DNA of 64,000 nt, taken from assembly GCF_008831285.2 (NCBI RefSeq), contig NC_045148.1:22882283-22946282 (forward strand), read 5' to 3'. This DNA comes from Nymphaea colorata (Eukaryota > Streptophyta > Magnoliopsida > Nymphaeales > Nymphaeaceae). A program made the position numbers and the translations under genes. Shown one piece after another: positions 55,031-64,000 of the stretch; positions within the stretch are counted from its first letter, which is position 1, and every line of letters begins with the position of its first letter. The notes under the pieces were generated by a model, which was not told the DNA's origin, searched no databases, and was given only the letters and a program-made list of their open reading frames with translations.

Positions 55031-55741
55031 AATGACGTTTGGCTTAAGAGACTACCTCTTAAGCAGAAATCCTTGATGGGTCAGCCGTATTCCAAGCTGC
55101 TGCCTCGTTATTACGGACCTTATCCAGTGGTTCAGAAGGTAGGGAAGGCCGCCTACAGACTTGGCCTTCCCAGGACAGCAATGGTGCATCCTGTGTTTCA
55201 TGTCACGAGGCTGAAGCCTCACCAAGGGGATGTACCCACATTAATAGAACAGGTCCCGGATAATCTGCCTACTCCCTATCGCATTCTCAAGCATAGGTAT
55301 GTCCAACGACAAGGGAGAATGAGGCACGAGGTACTTGTGGAATGGGAAGGACCCGACAGGGGTACTTCTTGGGAAGAATTTGGGTCGATTGTTCATCGCT
55401 TCCCCTCTTCCAGCGCTCGAGGACAAGCGCAAGGTAGGGAGGGGGAATCTGTTACGGACCTACCCAGCGGTCCAGACCCAGCAGAGGCCAAGCCAGCAGG
55501 ATCCAGTCGAAGGAAGCGCAAGGCTTCCGATCTTTGGGCTCGTTCTCTTCAGTGCATCAAGGCCAATCCCAAGGAGATGCAGGAAGCACCAGAGTTAGTT
55601 GCAGCGGGAGGAGTGGGAGGAGCAACTAGGTCGTCAACGGTGCTCAGACAGGTCCAGTCTCAAGGTGACTTAGGTTCCAACTTAGGGCTCGCCAAGCTAG
55701 AAGTGTCCAACCCAAGCGCGTCCACTTCACACGACCCTTGA
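55031..55741 (+). pseudogene. Element D pol C-terminus after integrase deletion, chromodomain and U3 tail
   Basis: About 0.96 kb matching A 26281-27245 is absent, removing the zinc-binding region and all three integrase catalytic residues and changing the frame. What remains begins at QPYSKLLPRYYGPYPVVQKVGKAAYRLGLPR, then HPVFHVTRLKPH, a chromodomain (PYRILKHRYVQRQG to VLVEWEGPDRGTSWEEF), and an open passage through the PPT (GREGES) and 96 codons of the 3' LTR to TGA 55739-55741. The chromodomain and tail are free of stops, unlike in A. Confidence 0.9.
55436..55447 (+). other. Polypurine tract of element D, inside the pol frame
   Basis: AGGGAGGGGGAA, identical to that of A, two bases before the 3' LTR at 55450. 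Confidence 0.8.
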
Positions 55742-58723
55742 GACGTCCTAAGATCCAAATCTTAGGTAAACGGTTCGGTCAAACCTGACCGAGCCCTTGT
55801 GACAAGCAACCGAAGTGAGGGCGGGTCCCCTCACGAGGTCCCCACCCTGGGTTCAAAAGACCCAGGGGTCCGAACCTTTTCCATTGCGCGTGGGCACTAG
55901 GCCCGGTTTGTTTATATCTTATATAGCAAATAAGTTCGTTCTTAGGCTTGTCAATAGTAGGATTCGAGGTAGGAACCTAGCCTAGCGGGTTGTGCTTGGC
56001 ATTTTGGATTTGGGTCTTGGGTAGAGAGTGAGATCTGGATTGTAGACTCGCTCAAATAGGATTAGTATAAATAATTTTGGATCAATGTACAAAGCATCAA
56101 AGATTAAGGAATTAAGCACATTTGCGAGACTGTGTTCTCTCTCCTCCTTGCGAGGCTTGGCTCTCCCTCCTCATTCTCGAGGAACTCTGAATCTGAAATC
56201 AAAGCACAGCCCTTGTTCGTGAGTGCAAGATTGTGCCCTCTCATCCCCTCGCACCCCATTTCACCCGAGGCGTTCTTCCTCCCTTGAAGAGCTTGGAGCA
56301 CCGGCGGTGAACCAGCCAACGCTCAAGTTGGAAGACTTGCGGCGGATCTTCTTCCTCACCGGCGGAGATCCGTCCCTTGTCCACGGCGTCAACCCCTCTC
56401 GAATGGCATTACAGTCACATCCAGCACCTTCTTCACGGTCACGGTGAAGTTGAAAGGCAGGCGTTGCAGCAGGGTAGATTGAATCCATTCTCGGATTCAA
56501 TATCGACGGCGAAAAGGTTAGTGACTTGATTTCGTGTCTTCCTTACGTTTTTAGGATTCCGGTCTACGGGAGAGCACTCCCGAGGTTCTGTTCTCTCTCG
56601 GCCTACCCGAGAGCAGAGTGAGAGTTCTTAGGTGAAGACTCTCTCTAGACGAAGCCCTATTCGTATTGGGAAGACATTGATTTCGGCGATCTATCCTTGC
56701 CAAATCAAGTGTTGTGCGATTTGGGGAAACGGCCACGAATCTGAGTTAGATCTCTCGGCCTGTTTCTGCAAGTCTGATCTTCGGTATAGCAGAGCCAACT
56801 CTGCTCATTCGTGAATTCTAGCCACGGAAAATCATCGTCTTCATTCTGGCTGGAATCGCTAGCTCCCAGGCTTTGAGTTGATCTATTCTGCGCCCCATCC
56901 GACGGCGGAATTGAGGTCTCGGCTCCTTGCCGGAATTCTGCTGAACTCCGGCCTGTTCCACGATATTCTCTTGGTCCAGCAGGCTAATCCCTATTGAATC
57001 TTGAGTTTCGTCCGTGGAATATCAGTTGGCATTAGTTCATTGGAATCGTTGGTTCAAGAGCTCCGACATTCTCCATTTGGAGCCCATTCCGACGGTAGAA
57101 TAGCGAGTTCGACTGTCCGTTGGAATTCTGCTGCTTCTCCGTTCTGCTCTGCAATTTCCGGCAGACTCGTGACCTGAGGTGTGAAGGACGTCATTGCCCT
57201 TGCTTCGGCAAAAGCTCTCGTGAAGACGACGAGGGCATCTTGGTCAAATTTTGAGGCGTTACTCAAATCGCGCCACCGGCTTCACCAAGTGCGAACCCAC
57301 TCGTCTTCGGCTGAATCAGGTAAGTTCAATCTCGTCCCCTGCTCCTATCAATTGTCTTCCATCCGAGCCAGCATCCCCAGGCCGAAGCCAGTTATTTTCT
57401 AAGTGTCCCACGTTGAGTAGCTTTAGGAACACGTCCCCCTTGAGTCTAGGAGCCTTGACGCCACCTCGCACCTTTTTGCTTTTTACTCGGTCTTCTTCCT
57501 AGTCGCAAGCAATCTTGGCCGCACATCTTGCCACGTGTCGCCATCTGCTGCCCCACGACCCAGCTCCCCCTCCACCTCGTCAATCAAATTTCCATTGAGC
57601 CCTCGCGTCTCGCCACCTCGCCCTTGCTTTTCCCCACTTAGCGCGCCACTCCCCCAACTCACGCGCTCTTTTCCTAGCTTTTAGGGCAAGTCCCCTTAGG
57701 ACTCGCACTCCCCTTCTCCACCTCTCCACTTAGCTCAACCGCAGCTAGCCAGCACCCTTCATCGCCCCACGTGTCACGATCTCCCCTACTGCGTGACTCC
57801 CTCAACCCACGTCATTAGCTGTCCCCCTTCTCTCGTGTTCTTGTCTAGGTTCATTCCCCTTAGTTTTAGGAAAGCACTCTAGCTTTTCCTTGTTGCTAGG
57901 CACTCATTTAGCGCACTCTAGCTGAACCGCCTATCTTGCCAAGTGGCAAGCATCCAGCCCCTAAACCAACCTGACCTAACCCACCTGGTCCTAACCCGGC
58001 TAGACCTAGACCGAACCTAATCCAGTCAACTCTCGGTCCCCTTGACCCGAGCAGACTTGACTTAACCTCACTTAACCTAGTAGCTACTCGGTCATCTCCG
58101 AGCCACTTTAGGCTGAAACTAGTTGACTCGAGCTTACCTCGAGTGACACGTTGACCAGACCCATCCGAGTTCATCTCGTGACCCTTCTCTTCCCTCAACC
58201 AGTTCGCTAAGTCCCAACGCCCGAGCCACGTCTTAGCCTCTCTTGCTCTTTCATCTAACCCTCGGCTCAAGCCCACTTAGTAGCTAGGTTAACTCCTCTT
58301 CCGCACCTAAGCTCTGTACTTATCTGGCCTACCCAAGCCCTTAACCCCTCTTTACCTAACCGGCCTACCTATAGAGCCCCGCCCGTCCAAGCTAACCAGA
58401 CCTTAGCTAGGGACTAGGTACAGCCGAAGACGCTAGCCGCTCGCTAGCCGTCGTCGGTCAGCACCTCGGCCACCCGCGCCGTCGTCGGCCATCTCTGTCG
58501 ACACCCGTGGCCGAGCCACTTCCAATGCCAGGTAGGTAGGCATTGCCTTACGGCTCTCGCCCACCTCGGCCACGCCCACATCCCGTAGGCGCACCACAGG
58601 CGACAGGCAGTCACCTCCTCCTCCCTTCTACACCCGCGGCACCCAGCCCGCACCTTAGGCGACAGGTGGTCGCCCTTCCTGCTCGGCACTCAGCAGCAGG
58701 TGGCTGCTCTAGTCCAGCGCTCT
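55450..58723 (+). mobile_element. Element D 3' LTR, truncated
   Basis: It begins TGTTACGGACC and follows the 5' LTR closely through the stem-loop (55815-55834), TATA (56066-56073), GGTAAGT (57319-57325) and the GC-rich section, but ends at AGTCCAGCGCTCT. That matches 5' LTR position about 50160. The last 0.8 kb, including the UGUA-rich block and CCTAACA, is gone. Confidence 0.9.
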
Positions 58724-60506
58724 CGTGTGCCTTTCAGAGACGGCATTCAGAACCCATGATGGTCATTATGAGTTCTTGGTTATGCCTTTTGGGCTGACCA
58801 ATGCACCGGCGACCTTTCAAAGGTGTATGAACGACGTGTTTCGTGAGTTTCTCCGAGACTTCGTTTTGGTGTTTTCGATGACATTCTGGTGTATAGTCAG
58901 AGCATGGAGCAGCATATCGAGCATCTTCGCATCGTTTTGAAGGTTTTGAGAGAACATACCCTGTTTGCCAAGATGTCCAAGTGTAGTTTTGGACAGACTT
59001 CTATCGGGTATCTTGGGCATATTGTGTCTTATGATGGCGTCAGAGCAGATCCTGAGAAGCTCCAAGCGATGGAGCAATGGCCACTACCGAAGGACCCTCG
59101 GGGAATGAGGGGATTCTTGGGACTAACTGGATATTATCGTCGTTTTATTAAGGGATATGGACTGATAGCCTCTCCTCTCACTCACATGTTGAAGAAGGGT
59201 GAGTTCACGTGGACTGATATAGCTAAAGAGGCTTTCGTTAAGCTGAAGGCGGCAATGATGAGCGCACCAGTTTTGGCTCTACCAGATTTTACCAAAGACT
59301 TTGTCATTGAGACGGATGCAAGTGAGGTGGGCATTGGTGCAGTGCTTAGTCAAGAAGGCCATCCTATAGCCTTCATGTCTAAGGCCTTGACCAGCAGGGC
59401 TAAACCTTTGTCCACATACGAAAAGGAATTGTTGGCAATAGTCATGGCCGTTGACAAATGGAGACCATACCTGATAGAGAGGAGATTTGTGGTTAGGACT
59501 GACCACAGCAGCTTGAGATATATGGTGAAGCAGCGTGTCTCGACCCCAACACAACAAAGATGGTTGGCCAAACTTCTTGGCTATGATTTTACTATTGAGT
59601 ACAAGAAGGGGACTGAGAACTCTACGGCAGACTCCTTATCTCGTGTGCCAGAGCAACTGAAGACTCTCTCTGTGATAGGCACAGACTTATGGGAGAGAAT
59701 AATCGAAGAGCAGAACCAAGATTTGAATCTGTGGCTTCTCAAGCAGACTACTCGCCAAAATCCGGGATCCATCCCCAACTACACTCTTAAGGGAGAGATG
59801 CCTTGCAAGAAGGGAAGAGCGTTGGTCCCTAAGGACTCAGTTCTTAAGCAGGAATTGCTTAAGCATTTTCATGATTCTAGTGCTGCCGGTCACGAGGGTG
59901 TGGCCAAGACTATGGGAAGGATTAAGGCTCAATTTTGGTGGGATGGCATGAAGTCGGACGTTAGGGGTTATGTGAAGGCATGCCCCATATGCCAAAGGGA
60001 AAAGTATGAGGCGATCAAGCCTCCAGGGCACTTGAACCCTCTTCCCATTCCTGACAAGCCTTGGGAAGATGTATCTATGGACTTCATAGATGCGATGCCC
60101 AGATCAGAGGGCAAGGAAGCAATTTTGGTAGTGGTAGACAGATTGACAAAGTATAGTCACTTTGTGGCCTTACCTAAAAACTACAACGGACCAATGGTAG
60201 CAAGTGTGTACCAAGATCACATCGGAAAGCTTCATGGTATGCCACAAACTATCGTTTGTGATCGGGACTCGATCTTCATGAGCACTTTCTGGAGAGAATA
60301 CCTGAAGATGGCAAGGACAGTTATTAACTTCAGCACTGCTCATCATCCTCAGACTGATGGACAGAGTGAGGTAGTCAATAGGACCTTGGAGACCTATCTG
60401 AGGTGTTGCTGGTGAGAGGCCCAACACTTGGGTTAAATTTTTGGCATGGGCTGAGTGGACATATAACACTAGTCTACACTCGGGCATGGGCATGACACCG
60501 TATGAA
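58724..60506 (+). pseudogene. Family-C-like RT-RNase H-integrase fragment (H)
   Basis: About 12 bases of unassigned sequence are followed by pol starting inside RT ([26 protein letters not shown]). One T is missing near 58872, breaking the catalytic FFDD frame. From 58889 a 508-codon frame is open through RNase H (ETDASEVGIGAVLS to TADSLSR), HFHDSSAAGHEG, CPICQREKYEA and the integrase core (MDFIDAMPRS, CDRDSIF, HHPQTDGQSEVVNRTLE). A two-base deletion near 60405 ends it. The fragment stops after MTPYE at 60506. It is closest to element C but not a copy of it. It has no LTR, PBS or PPT. Confidence 0.9.
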
Positions 60507-61033
60507 TCTGGGTCGCACACGCACCCACACCCGCATCGATGCAGGTGCATCACCAGGGTTGCCACACCCTGGTGATATAGGCACCACATTGTTTGCCAAT
60601 TATATATTGTGGTCCATACTGCTGTCTACAAAGTTGACTTTTTTTCTTTTCATTTTTTCTTGGATGTTGGTGGCTGGGCCGAGTCAGGTTTGAGACTTGA
60701 TGGCCGGACAGAGCCCTGATTATAAAACAACCGATGCCAAAAGCCTCGTATGGACATCTTGGTGTGATTTCTTAGAATCTTACACTTTACAAAAGATTTA
60801 AAAATTCATTGTTTTCAATTACAAAAAAAAAAATCCAATGAGAGAGATGTCATCGTTTTGAGTAAGTTAAAACAGCTAGACATGACTCTGTTGATGCATA
60901 AAAGGTAACCCAGTTCAGTTTAACAGCACTTCAATTTCCCGAACCCAAATCAAACAAGAGGCAACGAAATGCAAACACACATATTTAACGAAAATAATTA
61001 ATTACAATTGCCACCGATTTTCAGTAACATTAT
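60507..61033. other. Spacer between retroelement block and NLR pseudogene
   Basis: More AT-rich than the sequence to the left. It holds a CA-rich stretch (60511-60532), an inverted repeat GATGCA/TGCATC (60538-60551), a longer stem-loop (60549-60576) and an A-run near 60822. It includes the 3' flank of the minus-strand NLR. No coding frame with a recognisable product was seen. Confidence 0.6.
60549..60576. repeat. Perfect 11-bp inverted repeat
   Basis: ATCACCAGGGT and ACCCTGGTGAT flank a 6-base loop, TGCCAC. It lies 43 bases after the end of fragment H. It could be a foldback remnant, a terminator-like structure for minus-strand transcripts, or the end of a small DNA transposon; none can be decided here. 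Confidence 0.75.
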
Positions 61034-64000
61034 CTATTGATGGTTAATCTTTCCCCTAAGACGTCGCTTAACTCCTGCAGCAGATGGAGTGCTCGACATT
61101 CCAAATCATCAACTCTTGAAGGTTGGAGAGGTAGGCAATCGGTGGCTGTGCATCCGCAGGACATGTTGTTTCATTTTGTTGTTGTTGGGGAGTAATATTA
61201 TTGACATCCACCAGAGATTTGAGATTGGGGAAGCAAAAAAGCGTTAGGTCTCTCAGTTTGGGGAGGCATTGCCAGTGGCCTCCCAAGCTGATGATGTCCT
61301 CAGTGAAAGAGCATGTTGTTTCATTTTGTTCTTGTTGGGGAGTAATATTACTCACGTCCACCAGAGACTTCCGATTGGGGAAGCCATAAAGACTTAGCTT
61401 TCTCAGTTTCAGGAGGCATTGCCAGTGGCCTCCCAAGCTCATGTCCTCAGTGAAACAAGACAGACTCAAGTATTCCAGTTGAGAGGGACCCCACACCCAC
61501 TGAGGAACGGCCTTCTCATCAACATTTGTGTTGTCTCTCAATTGCAGAGTCTTGAGGGAGGGTAGAAATGTTGATATCTGTGATGGCAATGGCGGTGGCA
61601 GTAGTACTGCTGATTCAGAATCCAACCCCAACTCAATGAGGTTAGGTAGTTGCTCAAGCAATTTCCATCCCAATCTTGCACTTGGGCAATTCCACACGGA
61701 CAGCCTTTGGAGGTGAGTCGCTTGACCCTCATGCCCTGCCAGCTCCGATAGAGCATAAATCCAGCCTTCTGTCTGCATCTTTGGACATTTGTAAAAGAGC
61801 GCCTCTCTTAAGCATGGCATAGAAGTAAATGTTGACTCCTAGTTGGGCAAATACAGTACTACCAGTTCCTCAAGTGAAGGAAGGTGAGTAGGGTGCTGCT
61901 TCAAAATGTCCAGGCCCCACAGCTTCAACCTCATTAAAGCTGGCATGTGATCATCAGATACTTGCTCTAGCCTAGGACAAAGGCTCACATCCAACAACTT
62001 CAATGCAGCCATGTTAGCGAAAGGCTTCAGCCTTTCACATCTGCACACAGTCGACGGCTTGAGGGCAGGCAAGTCACCAATTGTGTTGAGCCCATCACAA
62101 TTCCAAACCTTCAAGGACTTCAGCAAAGGCATCCTCATCAATTCACACAATGTTGGGCATTCGCTGACCTCTAATTCTTCCAATGATTTAATTCCTATCA
62201 CTGTTGCACACAAGGTTGGGCAACGTTCCAGGCATAGCATCCGCAGCTCCACATAGTTGGTGTCCAAATACCACGCTGGCTTATCTCCTTCATAATCGCA
62301 AATTCCCAACCTCTCCATGTGATGTGGAGGTTCCAAAGCCTCCAGCAAACCCCTCTGCTCAGAAGCACTACCCATTGTGTCATCCTCTCCCACCCGGAAG
62401 TCCAATTTCACCCTAACTCATGCTTCTCCTTAAGCTGTGCATGCTTTCCATCAATTTCTTCACCCATCCCCCACCCAAACCTTCTATTGACAATTCCCAC
62501 TTCAGTTTGTTCATGTCTTTTAGTTACTTAATATTGCATCCTCTTGTATCCCCCTTGTCATCGCATACCATAAACCTATGCAAGGTCCGTAAATTGCTAA
62601 GCTTCCCCAAGCCTGCTGCCATAAATTCCAATTTCTTTGTATCTTTCAGCTCAAGATACCTCAAGTTGCACAGTTCAACCATTTCCTTGGCCAACTCTTC
62701 AATTGTACTATAACTTAAATCTAATGTTTGCAAGTTACAGAGTCTGCCGATTGAACTGGGCAACTGACTCACAATAGAACAGCTTAGATTGAGATATTTT
62801 TGAAGTGAAAAGTCTTCAATGCAGTTTGGCAGCTCATGCATAACAAATCTCTCCAATGACAACACCCTCAACCACTTGAAATTCGTGGTTAAGTGTTTAA
62901 TATAAACCAGAGAAAAGTCTAACAAGGAATCAAAATTGGAATTGGAATCAGAATTGCACAACAATGTGCGCAACTTTCTTGCTGCTCCCGAGGCATTATG
63001 CTTGGGCGCTTCTGCATCATGGACACCAAGTAATGACAGATGGCAGGTGTGCTTTGTAGCAGAGGCATGGCTATATTCCTTTTCACCTATATATAAGGCA
63101 AGGTCATGCAAAATGTCATTCAATTTGAGATGCTTACATTCAGTTTCTTCAATCATGAACCGATTTATCAAATCATTAATCCATTGGTTAGCAGTCACTT
63201 CCACATCAATGCCTTTATCTTGGTCAATCAGTCCTTGCGCCATCCATTGCATGACCAATGTATCCCTTTCTATCTCATAATCCTTTGGATAAATGCAACA
63301 ATATACAAAACAACTCTTCAAATAATTTAGCAAGTCATCGTAGCTCAGGATGAGACCAGGAAGAATGCTACCAAATATTTCAGAGGATGATGATGAGGCA
63401 GGCATCTTCCATTTCCAGATCTCACTCTTCTCAATGCTTTCCCAGTCATCCTTCGTCATCCTTTTTGTACACATTAAGGACCCCACTGTCTGGACAACAA
63501 GTGGCAACCCACCACACTTCTCCACTATTTTCACCCCCATATTTTTCAAATTATGACTCTCCAATTCATGTTCTTCTTTGAGTGCCACACGCACAAGCAA
63601 GCTCCAACTTTCATTGAAAGGCATTTTTGGCAATTTATGCATTTTAGCACCAATCCCTTCGGAGACTTCTACCTTTCCACTGGTGACCAAAATCTTTCTC
63701 TCCTTTGCACATCCCAACAGGATGCCTGCTACCTCTCCCCACCACTCATCTAATTCCCATACATCATCTAAGACCAATAAGAACATGCTCTTTGACAGCT
63801 CACTCTGTAATTGTGTGCACAAATTAGGGAAGGAAGTACTACCGTTAAGTCTCCTTCTGATTCCTTGCATACTTCCTCTAGTATCTTTTGCAGCAAAGCC
63901 ATATGATTTGGCTTCTCTGAAACACAAACCCACCACCTTTGGTTCCCAAACTGTTCTTTGACTTCATTAAAACCATTTTGCAAGAGTTGTTTTCCCAATC
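61034..64000 (-). pseudogene. CC-type NB-ARC/LRR (NLR) resistance gene remnant, 5' end outside window
   Basis: On the minus strand: P-loop IGKTTLAK (63976-63999), RNBS-A-like WWVCVSE, kinase-2 LVLDDVW (63757-63777; the final Trp marks the non-TIR class), RNBS-B with TSGK, GLPL (63496-63510), RNBS-D CFVYCCIYPKDYEI, and LHD in place of MHD (63103-63111). Leucine-rich repeats follow to the end. Lesions: frameshifts near 63970, 63833, 62412 and 61070, TAA at 62524-62526, and TAG at 61839-61841. The expected C-terminus (KRRLRGKINHQ then TAG at 61034-61036) is visible out of frame. An intact relative would sense pathogen effectors; this copy cannot encode a full protein. Any coiled-coil domain lies beyond the window. 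Confidence 0.9.
61162..61458 (-). repeat. 150-bp tandem duplication within the NLR LRR region
   Basis: Two adjacent units, 61162-61311 and 61312-61458, are closely similar, the second being 3 bp shorter. On the minus strand each encodes a segment with SLGGHWQCL, KLR, FPN.KSLVDV and NITPQQ.QNETTC. The length is 50 codons, so the reading frame is kept across the duplication. Confidence 0.85.

Larger units (their letters stand above)
46893..58723 (+). mobile_element. Element D: integrase-deleted Ty3/gypsy element with truncated 3' LTR
   Basis: 5' LTR 46893-50974 (4082 bases), PBS 50977-50989, gag-pol 51513-55449, PPT 55436-55447, 3' LTR 55450-58723 (about 0.8 kb of its 3' end is missing). It inserted in the element C 3' LTR. 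The right half of the target site is lost, so the duplication cannot be checked; GTAGG precedes it. Gag, protease, RT and RNase H are in one frame with three nonsense codons, but almost the whole integrase is deleted. Its proteins are close to those of A. Confidence 0.92.

Noticed and set aside
60815-60835. A-run as the poly(A) tail of a retrocopy
   Set aside because: No coding or repeat sequence with a matching target duplication precedes it; it is a short A-run in an AT-rich spacer.
61839-62530. Introns explaining the breaks in the NLR
   Set aside because: Recognisable NLR coding sequence runs directly across the TAA, the frameshift near 62412 and the TAG, leaving no room for introns there.
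1-64000. tRNA, rRNA, CRISPR or bacterial-type operon features
   Set aside because: None was recognised. The only tRNA-related sequences are the short primer binding sites, and the repeats are LTRs.

Overview
This window is nuclear DNA of a flowering plant. It is made almost entirely of nested and broken Ty3/gypsy (Metaviridae) chromovirus-type LTR retrotransposons (positions 1 to about 60506). A decayed CC-type NB-ARC/LRR (NLR) disease-resistance gene runs off the right edge on the minus strand (61034-64000). The plant assignment rests on the NLR motifs (P-loop, LVLDDVW kinase-2, GLPL, LHD), on primer binding sites matching initiator tRNA-Met, and on a Gag-PR-RT-RH-IN-chromodomain order. The species cannot be told from the sequence. 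No expressed single-copy host gene was found.

Layout. 1-3886: an LTR entered about 160 bases after its start (LTR1). 3892-7643: a second LTR of another subfamily, missing its last part. 7644-8568: the first 0.9 kb of a third LTR, fused to an integrase-chromodomain fragment and 3' LTR of 'family C' (8565-13050). 13051-17096: a GC-rich, heavily mutated gag-pol and LTR fragment on the minus strand (element F). 17097-18484 and 31424-31602: the 3' part of a subfamily-2 LTR, split by element A. 18485-31423: element A, structurally complete, with two LTRs of about 3.76 kb, PBS, PPT and the target-site duplication GGTAC. 31603-46892: element C (LTRs about 3.2 kb), whose 3' LTR is split by a 3902-bp solo LTR (B, 42705-46606, duplication GCCTC) and then cut by element D. 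46893-58723: element D (5' LTR 4082 bp), whose integrase is deleted and whose 3' LTR is truncated. 58724-60506: a family-C-like RT-RH-IN fragment. 60507-61033: spacer. 61034-64000: NLR pseudogene.

How the pieces work. Each complete element would be transcribed from a TATA box about 550-640 bp inside its LTR, primed by tRNA-iMet, and translated as one Gag-Pol polyprotein starting at a shared MGK(S/K) start. None is intact: all carry nonsense codons, frameshifts or deletions. The RNase H and integrase motifs look most like the Reina branch of plant chromoviruses, although the LTRs are very long for that branch.

Most interesting signals. (1) The pol frame runs through the polypurine tract and on for 93-100 codons inside the LTR. 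This U3-encoded tail stays open in most LTR copies and differs in length only by multiples of three. (2) A 7-bp LTR stem-loop shows a compensatory base-pair change between subfamilies. (3) A GGTAAGT donor is kept at a similar place in all ten LTR copies that reach it, and the same GGTTTTCAG acceptor-like site lies in all three leaders, suggesting a spliced 5' leader. (4) A UGUA-rich block is shared by otherwise divergent LTRs.
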